DNA of 64,000 nt from Liolophura sinensis (lineage: Eukaryota > Mollusca > Polyplacophora > Chitonida > Chitonidae). Under the pieces are notes generated by a model, which was given only the letters and a program-made list of their open reading frames with translations, had not been told where the DNA came from and made no database searches. A program made the translations under genes and the position numbers. Location of the stretch: positions 21,911,295-21,975,294 of the forward strand of contig NC_088298.1 in the NCBI RefSeq assembly GCF_032854445.1, in the 5' to 3' direction. Positions 48,364 through 61,800 of this stretch are shown one piece after another (positions within the stretch are counted from its first letter, which is position 1; every line of letters starts with the position of its first letter).

Positions 48364-49921
48364 ACAACTGTTTACGTGAGTGTGGAAGCAGGAAACCATC
48401 GCCCTATCGCTCGGCGATGGCACGAAGCATAATGTCACGAAGCAGTATTTCTTCGTAGGATCATTGCTTCTTGCCATCGGTGGCTTTTTGGGGAAAAAGT
48501 GCTCTTGTGCAATTGAAAAAAAAATAAGTGTATGTGGATCCTTAAAACGTCAAAATGTCTGACTGCAGAATTGGATGCTCAAAGACACGTACAGGATAAG
48601 GACATTGGGATTTTTCCACTCTCTATACTACAATTTCTCACACAAATTTAATTGATATAATTTCATGACTAATTGTATCGTTGTTTTATAAAACTGGTCA
48701 CAGCTTCATTAACGCCAAAGGCAACAAAGCCTACTTCAGTTCCACTGCAAGGGTTACCATTCAGGGGATGTTTAGTCATTCATCGGATTGGCTGACTTAT
48801 ACTTGTTGTCGTATGAACACGACTACAAAACTATTCAGGAACAATCCTCACCTATCTCGGTCTTTCTCATTCATTAAACGGTGTATTGATAATCTGCTAA
48901 CTTTGAAGAAAGATATATCCCCCTTCGTTGGAGTTAAGGGAAACCACAGACTCTCCAGATCGTACAGTTGATCTGAACCTGCTTTTCACAAAGGTCAAAG
49001 TAGTCTCCTCTCTCGAAAGCTTTACGATAAGAAGATTTCATTTTTGACATTGTAAATTATCCTTACCAGAACAGCCATGAACCGAAGGGTTCTGTATATG
49101 ACGTGTACATATCTCGCCTGATAGCATTTGTTAGATCCGGTGTGTTATTTGACGATTTCAATCAACGTCACTAGTTATTACTGCAAAAGCGAATGTGTCA
49201 AGGTTATTCCATCAAACGCCTTCACTCCAAGTTTCTTAAGTTTTATAATGAGAACAATTCTCTTGTAAGTAAATATAGACAGAGCTTTCAGAACCCCTGG
49301 CGCTCTGTTTCATGAAAATCTCAAATTCTGCTTAACCCGAGACTCCGGGCGATGTATTCATCGTATTGAATTAGATCGCCACTTTGGATATATGAGCACA
49401 AGTTAGGTATTGGAGCAAAAACAGTAATCATGCAGCAATGCACTGCAATTTCCAGTTGCGAAAGAGGAAATTTCCATGCACGAATGAAGACATTTCCATC
49501 TACGTATGAAGAAATTTCCAGCGGCAAAAGATGAAATATCTGTAATTAATTCTACGAGTATTTCTGAGTTTTGTTCACGGTTCATGTGAAGGCTAGAAAT
49601 AATTTCTCTTTTAGGAAATCTGTACATTGAGTAATTTTTCTAATCCTTGGAAACTCTTCTGGATATCAGACATTCTTCTCTTTTTAAAACCATTTTCAAA
49701 AAGTGGTACGTGAAACGGAAAATCTCCAGAGCTGGCCGTGTGGCAAAAATTCTCTTTATATATGCCACTATATGCTAGTTGGACATGCACTGTATATTTC
49801 AGTGTGCACTAACAAAGTATTTCTGTCATGACTGGCGTGCACACCGCTGCAGACTGTAGTTGTAATACTGGAGGAGAATAAAAAGCCACATTACACGGTA
49901 ATTACTTCCTTTTAAACTTAC

Positions 49922-49981
49922 CAGTAACAGGCCAATGGCCATGAGGACCACAGGTTTCAAAGCCTGTCCGTAACCCAACAC
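49922..49981 (-). pseudogene. Copy D: decayed signal-peptide exon
   Basis: Similar to copy A exon 1, with the donor CTG|gtaag kept. The start ATG is GTG, a stop lies six codons into the upstream in-frame leader, and the exon is 60 nt rather than 55, so its phase no longer fits a phase-1 exon 2. Most likely a relic. Confidence 0.45.
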
Positions 49982-50114
49982 TTCCCCAGGTATCTTCTAC
50001 AGGTGCTTTCTCATCCTCTGTCGTGAACTAAAATGGCTTTTGCTTGTAACTCTTAGTCACGTCACTGTTCCTTCCTTTTATTTCCCGATTTTAATAAAGC
50101 GATCTAATAATCGA

Positions 50115-50222
<108 letters not shown>

Positions 50223-50619
50223 ACAGATTGCAAAATGTCCTCCCGTCCATGAACAGTTAGCATAAGGCCCTGACTGAGGCAAACAGACAAGAGGCTGGAT
50301 TTCACTGGTTACGTGTTTTGTTTTATTAAAGTCTTCATCTAAAGTAGCCTTTGTATGATTTCACTACCTAATTAGCATTGCTCGTGTCATGTTAGTATGA
50401 CCTGTCTATTACCGTTCATGATTGTGTTAGGTTTATCTGTGATGAGGGACTAAATGCGGGTTAAAAGGGCAAGAACTTGTGAATACTTCATGTGCTTAAG
50501 CATTATTTTGCGGTTGAAGTATCGAAATGATGAGCTCAAATTTATTTACGGGACAGGCTTATATCATGTGTATATGTTCCTCTAAATAAACTACCCCATA
50601 ACATCTACACGCACGTCTC

Positions 50620-50691
50620 CAGGACGTCGTCGTCATATGACTGAAAAATTGATGAGTATGACGTTAAACCCCAAGCACTCACTCACTCTCC
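50620..50691 (+). mobile_element. SINE-B tail
   Basis: CGTCATATGACTGAAAAATTG to CAAGCACTCACTCACTC. Confidence 0.78.
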
Positions 50692-51418
50692 AGGACGAGT
50701 TGTCTTCGCGTTCCCCACTCTTGGGTATATGTAGAACAGTCCGCGACTCGCTAGCAACAAATCCACGAAAATAAAACGACTCATAACGAGTTTACAGTGT
50801 AACCACTGGTGAACTATGACGCTGTCGTTGCTGATCTCGTTTCCTGTCTATGATGTAAGGCTTCTTTTGCCGTATTCTTGCATAAACCAGGATTCTGCTG
50901 GTGGGCTAAGCATCCGGAGGGCTGGTCCCTTCGCATTGTTTTAATGTTATTGTATGTTAAATGTGTTGACAACACAGCATTTGAATTCATTCTGGACCAG
51001 TGACTAATATGCATGGTGGCTAACACCAATGCACTGTTTTTTTTAACGTAATTTTGCTTCTTAAAAGCTCAGGGCTAGGGGCATGTAGTTTAACCATTCC
51101 CATTAACAGTTAGAATAAAACCCTTTTGTGAGATAAACCAATAAGAGGACGTATTTCACAGGTTACATGTGACCATTTGTCAATTATCAAACTGTCATCG
51201 CTGCTCTGGTTTACGTCTTCTATATAGCATATTATACAGTACGCATGCGCAGGAGAGATTAAAGAGATTACATGTATATAAAGTAATTCAGGGAATCAAC
51301 AGTTTCAGACAGGACTCAACTTTCATACAATTCTTTTCCGTTGTTACTAGAGTAAATTATTTTAGCTCGAAACATGTATATTTTGCGTAATGTGGCAGTC
51401 GTTTGAACTTTTTCTTGG

Positions 51419-51477
51419 TAGCGTCGTTATATGACTGACAAATTGTTAAGTACCTCGTAAAACTCCCAGCTTACATA
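51419..51477 (+). mobile_element. SINE-B tail, decayed
   Basis: CGTTATATGACTGACAAATTG followed by AAAACTCCCAGC. Confidence 0.65.
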
Positions 51478-52210
51478 TTTATATATTTTTTTGTGAATTA
51501 TTATTTTTGAATATTTTCTGTTTTATCATGGCTAGAACACGATGGAAACAATTTTTTTAGTATTTCAGGACAGGTGAGGTTCTCCATTGCACTTCATTTG
51601 AGGCACACGTTATTTTTTATTTCATGTGCACATTAAAATAGTAAAATAACCATAATAAAATGTTAAGCTGAGAGCATGGACGTTTTGTTAAACTCACTAT
51701 GTTCACATGAATAAATGGCGTCAAAGGTATATAAACTCACTGGTTTGTGTGGAGTTAAGAATCTATATTGAAGTTCTTCATTGTAAAATTGTAAATAGCA
51801 TAGATTTAGCTTAAATATCTAAGCTAAACCACACCACAGTCCGGTTCTCACAAAGGAAGCTTTCAAAGTTATACTATTTGGTGTAAATGCCGTCAGCAAG
51901 AGTATCCACGTCGCCAGGGATAATTTTCAACTTATTACATTCTCTGATAACTTAGCATAAGATGCCAGAATTGGCATTACGGATTACGTATATATGTACT
52001 GTAAAAACCTAAAGGGTTTCTTTGTTGTATGATAAATATAAGACAATACTAATGTGAACAATACAGGTGAGGGATTATAGATGAACATTTTATTGCAATA
52101 AAACTATCCATCAGTTGTTCAATATTTTAGATAGATTACACGCCTACCACAGTGCCATATATCTTGGCGTGTGTTTGACAAGTAAACAGTAGTACAACAA
52201 CGTGAATGTA

Positions 52211-53724
52211 TACTGAACAAAAATATAAACGCCCCATATTAAATACTGAAAACACATGAGTCGAGCAGCACTGAGTGAGTATATACTGTCGTGTACTTGT
52301 ACACAAAGAATAGTTTTCATGATTTGTGTGCCACATTCAAGTCCATCTCTGTCACTGAGCATTGCCTCAGTGATGCAGTGAATCCACTCAGCACATGGGT
52401 GTGGGATAAACAAATCAGCATAACAAAGAACGAGTAGTACTCCGGCAATCCTTGCAGTGGGGACAATTAAAGGCCACCTCAAGCTGTCCAGTTTTGTCAG
52501 ACGTAATCATGCCACAGATGTCCCAAGTCATGCGAGAACGTGCCATTGGCATGCTGGATGCAGGGATGTCCACCCGAGCGGTCGCTGCACAGCTGAATGT
52601 TCATCAGCGAACGATAGGCCGTTTAAGAGCTCGTTTCCATGAGACAGGCAGTACTGCAAATCAACCTCATCCACGTCGGCAACGTGTGACAACCCCAGCA
52701 CAAGATCGTCAAATCCGGCTCGTCCACCTCCGGGATCGCTTCCGACCAGCGACACGCACAGCTGATGAAACTGTTGGTCTGCACAACAGACACATCACAC
52801 CACAAACAGTGCGTAACCGCCTGCGAGAAAGCGATTTACACGCTCGTCGTCCTCACCATGGCCTGGATCTTACAGCTGTCCGACGTCGCAACCGACTAGC
52901 GTGGGCAAACGCACATGCTCGATGGCCCTTGGCGCGCTGGAGAAGGGTGCTGTTCTCAGATGAATCTCGGTTCCAGCTGTATCGTGCCGATGGAAGACAG
53001 CGTGTTTGGCGACGTGTCGGGGAACGGTTTGCGGACGCAAATGTTGCTCGGAGAGTTGCCCATGGAGGTGGTGGCATTATGGTGTGGGCAGGCATCGTGC
53101 ACGATTATAGGACACGATTACACTTCATTGAGGGGAACTTAAACGGACAACGATATCGAGATGAGATTCTCAACCCCATTGTTGTGCCGTTCATCCGACA
53201 GCATGACGTCACCTTCCAGCATGACAACGCCCGACCTCATGTTGCTAGGATATGCATGCACTTTCTTGAAGCTGAGCACATTCTGTCTTGGAATGGCCTG
53301 CATATTCACCAGACATGTCACCCATGGAGCATCTTTGGGATATTCTGGATCGACGTGTCCGTGACCGTGTTCCAGTTCCGGAGAATGTGCGACAGCTCCG
53401 TGTGGCCATCCAGGAAGAGTGGAATAACATCCCACAGGCCACCATAGACAACCTTATCAACTCCATGCGAAGACGATGTGTGGCTTTGAGGGACGCAAAT
53501 GGTTTACACACAAGATACTGAAAAGTGAATTTCTCTACCCTGACCCCCACCATGTTTGACTGAATGCCACTCATTTTCAGATGCCACCACCAATATGTAA
53601 TGGACTGTTATCTAAAGGTTATTCAATAACAAAATGAATTGTGGTTGATTTCATGTGCTGATTAACCATAATGATAATAAAAGCTCAAAAGAGTGACATG
53701 GGGCGTTTATATTTTTGTTCAGTG
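52211..53724 (+). mobile_element. Tc1/mariner-like transposon, 1514 bp, TA target duplication
   Basis: Terminal inverted repeats ACTGAACAAAAATATAAACG-CCCCAT at 52212-52237 and 53698-53723 match perfectly; the outermost base differs. TA flanks the element at 52209-52210 and 53725-53726. It encodes one transposase. Near-perfect ends suggest a fairly young insertion. Confidence 0.95.
52509..53521 (+). pseudogene. Tc1-like DD34E transposase, one frameshift
   Basis: Cut-and-paste transposase. The start at 52509 (MPQMSQVMRERAIG) fits the family; an in-frame ATG-free extension runs upstream. Two helix-turn-helix regions lie at the N terminus (STRAVAAQLNVHQRTIGRL, then TPQTVRNRLRE). Catalytic residues: D in VLFSDESRF, D in QHDNARPH, E in SPDMSPMEHLWD; 34 residues separate the last two once the frame change is allowed for, as in the DD34E Tc1 type. 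The frame shifts by one base near 53285-53290, just before the last catalytic residue, so this copy should not make an active enzyme. The remaining frame runs to the stop at 53521. Confidence 0.93.
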
Positions 53725-53849
53725 TACATAGTACAAGAACTCTTCTGATAAGTTGGACCAACAACTTTAATTGTGATGGGTTAAGTGATGACAGGTAGCT
53801 CTTTTGCCACGTTATACTCGTTCTACCGTATTGTTGGAAAGCTCAGGCC

Positions 53850-54055
53850 GGTTTTAAGGCCGACCCAGCGGACTGGCTTTTAGACCGATCCACCGAACCA
53901 GCTTTAATACCAACCCTCTTAACCGACACTTAGGCTGACCTACCGAACCGGGTTTTATACGAGCCCAACAAACCGGCTTTTATGTTGACCTACCGAACCG
54001 GCGTTTATGTGGCCTACCGAACTGGATTTTATGCTGACCTCCCAAGCGAGCCGTT
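53850..54055. repeat. Degenerate short tandem repeat, about 27 bp
   Basis: Variants of GACCTACCGAACCGGCTTTTATG. Confidence 0.8.
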
Positions 54056-54429
54056 TTGGTATTTATTCTCTTATTCTACATACGTGCACATGTCAAACTA
54101 TCTTCTAGATATGTAAAATAAACATTTATTATGTATGTGTACATTTCCTTTGTACATATTTGGAAATTTTCCCCCAAATAATAACTTATTTTACATATGG
54201 ACAAAATATTGGTACATGTGTACAAATGTTTTCAACGGATTTAAAACTCTTTTACGCATTTCAGTTTAATTAGAGAATAAAATACCGAAACTGCTTACAA
54301 TTGGGAACCTGCCCAACCGTTCTCGGAAGAATACCTATATGGAAATCACACTTGAGAAATCAAATCAAATTCATAAGTAAAGAAAATGTACAAAGATCTC
54401 TGTGATCTCATCTTACATATTGACTAATA

Positions 54430-54480
54430 TTTTATTTCATTGGTGTTTTAAGCCATACTCGACCACGGAGGTCCCTTGTG
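54430..54480 (-). mobile_element. SINE-A ends, body deleted
   Basis: TTTCATTGGTGTTTTAAGCC joined to CCACGGAGGTCCC. Confidence 0.55.
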
Positions 54481-54532
54481 GTTAACTGTAGTCTCTTGTT
54501 TCAATATTACTTGTAAGAGTTCAACAGGGGAT

Positions 54533-56993
54533 TTAATTCGATTTAAGTCGATGGTAACACTTAGAGAACAAAACACACGAAAATACAACAGCGACTACAA
54601 GAACTGGGACTCCTGCACAGATGTACCCGAATATCGCCCATCCCGCTCTGCTGGGACTGAAAACAGAAATGTATTTTCCGTGAGCAATAAGAGCAACAAT
54701 AAATAACGTTGCCTAATTATTTTCTGTTTGCAACGCTTTTTTGAAAGGTATACAGAAACGTTTCAGATTAGCTGGTGTGCGAGATGGACAATTATGTCCA
54801 GGCTATGTCTAGCTTGTGCGGAATTTTAGATATGGCAGATTTACTCGAACGTAACCAAAGCTGAAGGCTTTAACCCATTAAACCCTGTATTCACTATCAG
54901 TCATCCAGCGTCAACATATACATGCAACAATTACTTTACAGGGTGACTCAATTCCATGGAATAATTTGCGTCAAGGCAATAAGATGTGTTTCAGGGATTC
55001 AGCTTTAAAAAGTAAACTTGCATTTTCTGGTGACAAAGCATAGATCGCAGAGTTGGGTTAACGATTCTTGTGTCTACAAACGCTTTCTTTAAAGTACACA
55101 ACACAAGAGCGAATGTCGACGGTTGAAACCTGTCAGCATCTATGGGTGATGGATGAGGACACCTCGGATGGTGACCCGCGGCACAATTTCCACCATCCTC
55201 ATCCGGCTTCCATAAGTATCGACTTACTCATCGTAAAATCCACAACATCTCTGCATTCCGGATTCTCCACAACAGTAGGTATAGTGCTCAGGCTCGTCTC
55301 GATCAGGACAAAAGAAAGCTCCGTTAGTCAGATTGCTGATTGGATGATCGTAGTTTCTGCAGATTTTAGTACCGGTACCTGAAAAAAAAAATGAAGCACG
55401 CAAAGTTTAGGATTATAAAAGAGTGGGTCAGTAAGTAGATATTTTATTCTGATATGTCTGTAATGACCTTCCCTTCCAAAGGTCAAAGGATGTACTCTCA
55501 AAAATCTACTATTTTTTGTTACTATTAGCACAGTTTTTAACAAATTACTTTGTTCTATGTGAAGTGTGTTTTAACCCTGACTGCATACATGCGAATGAAT
55601 GTTGCCCGTCATCGCGAGTGCGTCGTTTTGTCTCCAGTTTATCAGACTCCTTACAGCGCCTGCTTGGCTCTCTACCTTTCGCTTTACATCACTGCCACAA
55701 CAAATAAATTTTGTACAGAAATCTTGAGCAATGCTCAGGTCGCTGGGGATCACGGTGATAAGGCAGGAAGTGATGTTATGAAACGCAATAACTCTGTCTC
55801 AACCTTTGTCTCTAAAAATACTTTATACACATGCTTCCTCTTTATCTAGAGCATGTACAACATGATTCTAACTAAACCCTAAAACAATTTAATTCATAAA
55901 TGCTGATTAAATAGTTCTGCGGGAAGAACAAGTCACAGGCTCCAATGGTCAAGCTTGTCTAGTGGTGGCAGTGACGTAAAGCAAAAGGTAGAGAGCGCAT
56001 GAGCTGCAAGGAGCATGCCAGTATATTTGAACATCTGGAGACCGCGGACATCGGGGCATTCGCCATTTTGTTCTCGCAGGCCTATAAGTCATACTCGCAC
56101 AGACATTTGATGAAAAGATTAGTGTACTAGGCCTTCTCTAAATTACCTCCCTTCACAGACGACATCAGCTATGATGTAACGTGAGATTTTGTTTTTATTT
56201 CCAGACATCAGAATGTGGAAAAACCTGGCATCATTCATTGAAGGTTGCACAAATGTCAAGGGATGTTAAAGCTAAATTATGATTTTAGGTTCGTCAGACC
56301 AACAATTGAAAACTATGCGTAAAAATAGTCTCGAGGATACCTGACAGAGCCTGGGGGGAGACGTGACAGTCTCAAGGATACCAGACAGCGCCTGAGGGAG
56401 ACGTGACAGTCTCTAGGATACCAGACAAAGCCTGAAGGATACGTAACAGAGTCTTGTGGATACCTGACGGAGCACTGCGGATACGTGACATATTCTCGAG
56501 GATATCTGACAGTGCACGGGGGAGGGGGGGGGGAAGTGACAGAGTCTCGAGAACACCCGACAGAGCCTGGAAATACATGGAAGAGTCTCGAGGATACCTG
56601 ACAAAGTCTGGAGGTATATGTCACAGTCTGGTGGATACCTTACAGAGCCTGGGAGACATAACTGACAGATTTCGGGATATATCTGACAAAGACCAGGGGA
56701 TATACCTAAGAGAGCCCAGGGGATAGACCTAATAGATCCCACGGATAGATTCAAGAGCGCGAAGAATACAGTGACAAAGCACGTGTGATAGCCTACGTCT
56801 TTCCCTCACCCTGTATGTGGCAAACCTTGCGATAAGCTCGCGATTCGCGAGTGCTGGGTTTGAACTGTAGTCCTGTAGGGCTGCTGATATATGCTATCTG
56901 AACACGTGACTGAGACAAACTCACCTGTGGCCGCCGCAGTGTTGATGTTGATCCCGACCTTGAGGCCACGTGCATCTGATCTGCCCACCAAAT
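54533..56993 (-). CDS. Copy C: cysteine-rich membrane protein gene, exons 2-4
   Basis: Three exons with intact splice sites and matching phases: 56925-56993 (69 nt, LVGRSD...NTAAAT), 55228-55378 (six-Cys exon, starting GTGTKICRN and ending CCGFYD), 54533-54656 (membrane exon, PSRAGWAIFGYICAG onward, ending YHRLKSN then TAA). Exon 3 keeps C-x16-C-x11-CC-x7-CC with YTYCCG. The cytoplasmic tail is slightly longer than in A and B. No signal-peptide exon was recognised upstream; a SINE at 57678-58034 and unrelated repeat sequence occupy the expected place. Sequence similar to the region upstream of copy A exon 1 appears near 58.2-58.3 kb, so exon 1 may have been lost or has diverged. Confidence 0.5.
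55555..55700 (-). repeat. Dispersed repeat C
   Basis: Close match to 43998-44135. Confidence 0.72.
55960..56050 (+). repeat. Dispersed repeat C
   Basis: AGTGGTGGCAGTGACGTAAAG, then GCGCATGAGCTGCAAGGAGC. Confidence 0.7.
56325..56720. repeat. 40-bp minisatellite in intron 2 of copy C
   Basis: Same repeat between exons 2 and 3 of copy C, with a G-run at 56518-56533. Its left flank (56198-56330) matches the copy B flank at 37430-37575. Confidence 0.85.
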
Positions 56994-57677
56994 CTGCGAC
57001 ACATGGAATTGAAAAGAAAGGCCGAACAGGTAAACTTTTTCTGTTAGCTAGGATATCGCGTAACTGGGCAGAAATACTGGTTATATTTAACACGACTGGG
57101 ATCTTAAAGCCAGTAATAATGTATTTACGAACTTCATCCCCCGACCAACCGCAGACTGCTCGAAGATCATCCCACTTACGACCGGATCAATGCACAATGT
57201 ACACGTATATATGCTTTCTCTTTATAGTAAATAATCCATCATGGCAGTCGATCGTCGTCAGTTTCGCCTGTCGGGTAAAGTCCATTTTGAAAGAAAGTAT
57301 TTTGTTATTGAGAGCTGTATAGGCTTACGTGTCAATTTTTCGTGCAGATTTTTCTCTCACAAAAGGTGAGGCTGTTGTGACATAGGATTTGTTAAGTCAC
57401 AAATCTTTTGATTAGCGATGCGAAACATGTTGCGTGCTGCGGTTTCAATTCTGACATATCTGGTCTGCCCACTGTGGCGTCATGCCGTTGACACTGCAAT
57501 GGAATGTCCAGCGTCCTTGAAATGGCGTAATACGTCCCACTTCGGCCTTCCGGCGGTATCTCATTAACGCAAGTGAGTGATTGTCGCTCACTATCTTTGT
57601 GTTTCAGACATCTGTTCTGGGCCTTTATAGTTCCACTGGAGAGGACGTTACTCCGGAAGTCCACTTTGTATGTAAAT

Positions 57678-58034
57678 GCATGTATACTTGGAGTTTAACG
57701 TCGTACTTAACTATTTTTGTGTCATATGACGATGAGGAGTAATTAGGTGTGTCTTCGTGTGACAGGGGGAGTTCATGCCGGCGAAGTGCTGCCGCCACTG
57801 AAGCATCATGCCGAAGAAACCAGACATGACACTCCACACAGTCACATTATACTGATACCAGACCAACCATTCCTTTTTCCTTGCTCTGACCTCTTAGTGT
57901 TGAGTGTCAAGCGAGGCATCAGCAAGTTTTAAAAAGTCTTTTGTACGACCCAACCTCTATTTTGATTCCTGGGTCTCTCGATTTCTAGGAGGGCTCTCTA
58001 ACCGTTAGGCAACCAAAGCGGTCGAGGCCACTTT
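57678..58034 (-). mobile_element. SINE-B, full length
   Basis: Tail GGAGTTTAACGTCGTACTTA; head in reverse, CTAACCGTTAGGCAACCAAA, i.e. a tRNA-like A box. Confidence 0.82.
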
Positions 58035-58559
58035 GTGTCAAGACCCGAGAATTCGATTCTTCGGGCCTGGTGTAGATTCAGGATTTCATTGCAAGCCATT
58101 TTCCAAAGAAAAAGTGCGGTAGGAGGAAACTTAACAAGTTGTCGATTCACATTAACAGAAATGTCAGCTAATTGGTAGATTTACCACGGGTAATTCTGGA
58201 CTAGTGACGTCTAATACACTGCAGTTAACAGCAGTATGTTTTTTTTTTATCTCATTATCTATATTGACAAGAGACTGTTTTTTACCGGTAACAGCTATCA
58301 CATAGTCGTCGCTGGTCTGGTCTTACTCTCTGTACTGTACGTCTTTCATTATATTGTCTAATACAACTAATAGCATGCATGCTCTGCAAACAGTACTATA
58401 TTCACGTCCTCTTAAAATATAGAGTAAAGCCGTTACAGATGTTAAGTTCACTTCTACGGTTTCTGCACGTCCCCATGTGATCCGTGTATCGTGTGACATG
58501 TCTTCTTAGGGCTTCTCCACTCGCAGTATTGCCATTCCTCACACAGCCACACATTATAC

Positions 58560-59705
58560 TGATATACGGCCAAAAAGAGAGACACACGATCATACAGTAC
58601 ACCAACACACGGTCGCACAGTACATTGACACACGGTCAGACAGTTCACTGACACACTGCCACACATTATACCCACACATGATCTGACAGTACACTGACAC
58701 CCTGCCACACATTACACCGACACACGATCAAACAGTACACAGTGCACCGACACACGGTCACACAGTACACTGACACACGGTCACACAGTACACTGACACA
58801 CGAGCAGACAGTACACTGACACACTGCCACACATTTCACCGACACACGGTCACACACTACACCGACACACGATCACACGATCACACAGTACACAGTGCAC
58901 CGACACACGGTCACACATTACACTGACACACGATCAGACAGTACACTGCCACACTGCCACACATTACAGTGACACACGGTCACACAATACACCGACACAC
59001 GATCACACAGTACACAGTGTACCGACACACGGTCACACAATACACCGACACACGATCACACAGTACACAGTGTACCGACACACGGTCACATATTACACTG
59101 GCACACGGTCACACAGACACACTGCCACACACTACAGCGACACACGGTCGCACAGTACACTGACACACGGTCACCCAGTACACAGTACACAGTACACAGA
59201 CACACGGCCACACTTTACACCGACACAGGCTACACACTACACTGACACACCGTTACACAGTACACCAGACACGCTGCCACACATTACACCGACACACGGT
59301 CACACAGTACACCGACACACGGATACACAGCACACTGACACACGGTCACACAGTACACGGACACACTGTCATACAGTACACTGACACGCAGCCACACATT
59401 GCAGTGACACACGGTCACACAGTACTTGAACTCAAGGTCGCACACTACACTGACACACTGCCACACATTACAGCGACACACGGTCACACCCTACACTGAC
59501 ATACGGTCACAAAGTACACGACCCACGGTTACACATTACACTGACACATGGCCACACAGTACACCGACACACGGTCAAAGAGTACACGAACACACGGTCG
59601 CACAGTGCACTGACACATGGTCGTACAGTACATTGACAGACGGTCAAATACTACACTGACACATGGACACACAGTGCAATGACAGACAGGTTCACAGTAC
59701 GACAC
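58560..59705. repeat. 23-bp satellite
   Basis: Imperfect units of ACACTGACACACGGTCACACAGT, with insertions. All frames on both strands over it are spurious (THGHTVH/CVTVCQ-type). Confidence 0.93.
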
Positions 59706-60039
59706 ACGGTGTTGATTACTTATTACGGCTGGGAAGACTTGCCAATTTTGAAGACCTTATGCATGAATGGGCTGTCTCGGATTTGAACCCATGTCTCCCG
59801 CTTACGAAGACAATGCACACGGTCACAAAATACCAGTCTGCTGGTAATTTTTTATATTTTTTTTAATTACACTGAAAATTTTTTAGAAAACACTTTTTAT
59901 AATTTTAATAACCTAGCAATAAAAATACACAACAGTATCCTAATATCGATAAATAGGCAGAAAGATGCACTTTTACTGTAAAACTATACCATTGATAAAG
60001 AGGGGCCTTACCAAACATTTAGTGCCAGTGCTGGGAAGG

Positions 60040-61800
60040 TGGGGGTGAATATGTTTATCAAACATCTTGTACAAGGGTGGTGGAACTGTGTGTTTATCAA
60101 AAAGTTTGTATAAATGGTTGAAGGCTGAGGTGTACGTATTCACCAAACATTTCTTATAACTGGTTGAAGGCTGAGGTGTATGTATTCACCAAACATTTCC
60201 TATAATTGGTTGAAGGCTGAGGTGTATGTATTTACCAAACATTTCCTATAACTTGTTGAAGGCTGAGGTGTATGTATTCCCCAAACATTTCGTATAACTA
60301 GTTGAAGGCTGAGGTGTATGTATTCACCAAACAGTTTGTATAACTGGTTGAATGCTGATATGTGTGTGTTTACCAAACAGTTTGTATAACTGGTTGAAGC
60401 TGAGATGTATGTATTCACCAAACAGTTTGCATAGCCGGTTGAAGCTGAGATGTATGTATTCACCAAACAGTTTGCATAGCCGGTTGAAGGTTGAGGTGTA
60501 TGCGTTTACCAAACAGTTTGTATAACTGGTTGAATGCTGATATATGTGTGTTTACCAAATATTTTGTATAACTGGTTGAAAGCTGGTTGAATAACTTTCA
60601 ACGTTGATGTGTATGTGTTGAAAAATAATATGTGGTCACCAAACATTTTGTGTTTGAAAGCTCATGTGTATGTGTTTACTAAGTATTTTGTATAAGTGGC
60701 TGAAAGCTCATGTGTATATGTTTACTAAACATTTTGTATAAGTGGTTGAAAGCTTATGTGTGTGTGTTTACTTAACATTTTGTATAAGTGGTTGAAAGCC
60801 TATGTGTGTGTGTTTACTAAACATATTGTATAAGTGGTTGACAGCCTATGTGTGTGTGTTTACTAAACATATTGTATAAGTGGTTGAAAGCTTATGTGTA
60901 TGCGTTTACTAAACATTTTGTATAAGTGGTTGAAAGCTGAAGTGTTTATGTTTACGAAATATTGTAGGGTAATGTTTGGAAGCTGAAGCGTATCGTTTTG
61001 TTGTACATTTTGTGGTAGTGCTTGAAGGCTGACATATTAGTGCTCTTCGGACATTTTGTGGTAGTGCTTGGAGGCTGACATATTAGTGCAGTCCAGACAT
61101 TTTGTGGTAGTGCTTGGAGGCTGACATATTAGTGCAGTCCAGACATTTTGTGGTAGTGCTTGGAGGCTGACATATTAGTGCAGTCCAGACATTTTGTGGT
61201 AGTGCTTGGAGGCTGACATATTAGTGCAGTCCAGACATTTTGTGGTAGTGCTTGGAGGCTGACATATTAGTGCAGTCCAGACATTTTGTGGTAGTGCTTG
61301 GAGGCTGACATATTAGTGCAGTCCAGACATTTTGTGGTAGTGCTTGGAGGCTGACATATTAGTGCAGTCCAGACATTTTGTGGTAGTGCTTGGAGGCTGA
61401 CATATTAGTGCAGTCCAGACATTTTGTGGTAGTGCTTGGAGGCTGACATATTAGTGCAGTCCAGACATTTTGTGGTAGTACTTGGAGGCTGACATATTAG
61501 TGCAGTCCAGACATTTTGTGGTAGTACTTGGAGGCTGACATATTAGTGCAGTCCAGACATTTTGTGGTAGTACTTGGAGGCTGACATATTAGTGCAGTCC
61601 AGACATTTTGTGGTAGTACTTGGAGGCTGACATATTAGTGCAGTCCAGACATTTTGTGGTAGTACTTGGAGGCTGACATATTAGTGCAGTCCAGACATTT
61701 TGTGGTAGTACTTGGAGGCTGACATATTAGTGCAGTCCAGACATTTTGTGGTAGTGCTTGGAGGCTGACATATTAGTACAACACTTGGGGGCTGAAGTGT
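60040..61800. repeat. 46-bp satellite, two subfamilies
   Basis: 60040-60960: divergent units with GAAGGCTGAGGTGTATG and CACCAAACATTT. 61020-61780: about 16 almost identical units with GGAGGCTGACATATTAG and CAGTCCAGACATTTTGTGG. Both share GGCTGA...CA(A/G)ACATTTTGT in the same spacing. Confidence 0.95.

Larger units (their letters stand above)
47720..49420. repeat. Local segmental repeat, copy 2
   Basis: Counterpart of 44330-45900, interrupted by SINE-B at 48012-48363. A related short module also occurs near 46990-47110. Confidence 0.8.

Noticed and set aside
58402-59659. Several 60-100 codon frames
   Set aside because: Products of the 23-bp satellite (THGHT/CVTVCQ repeats).
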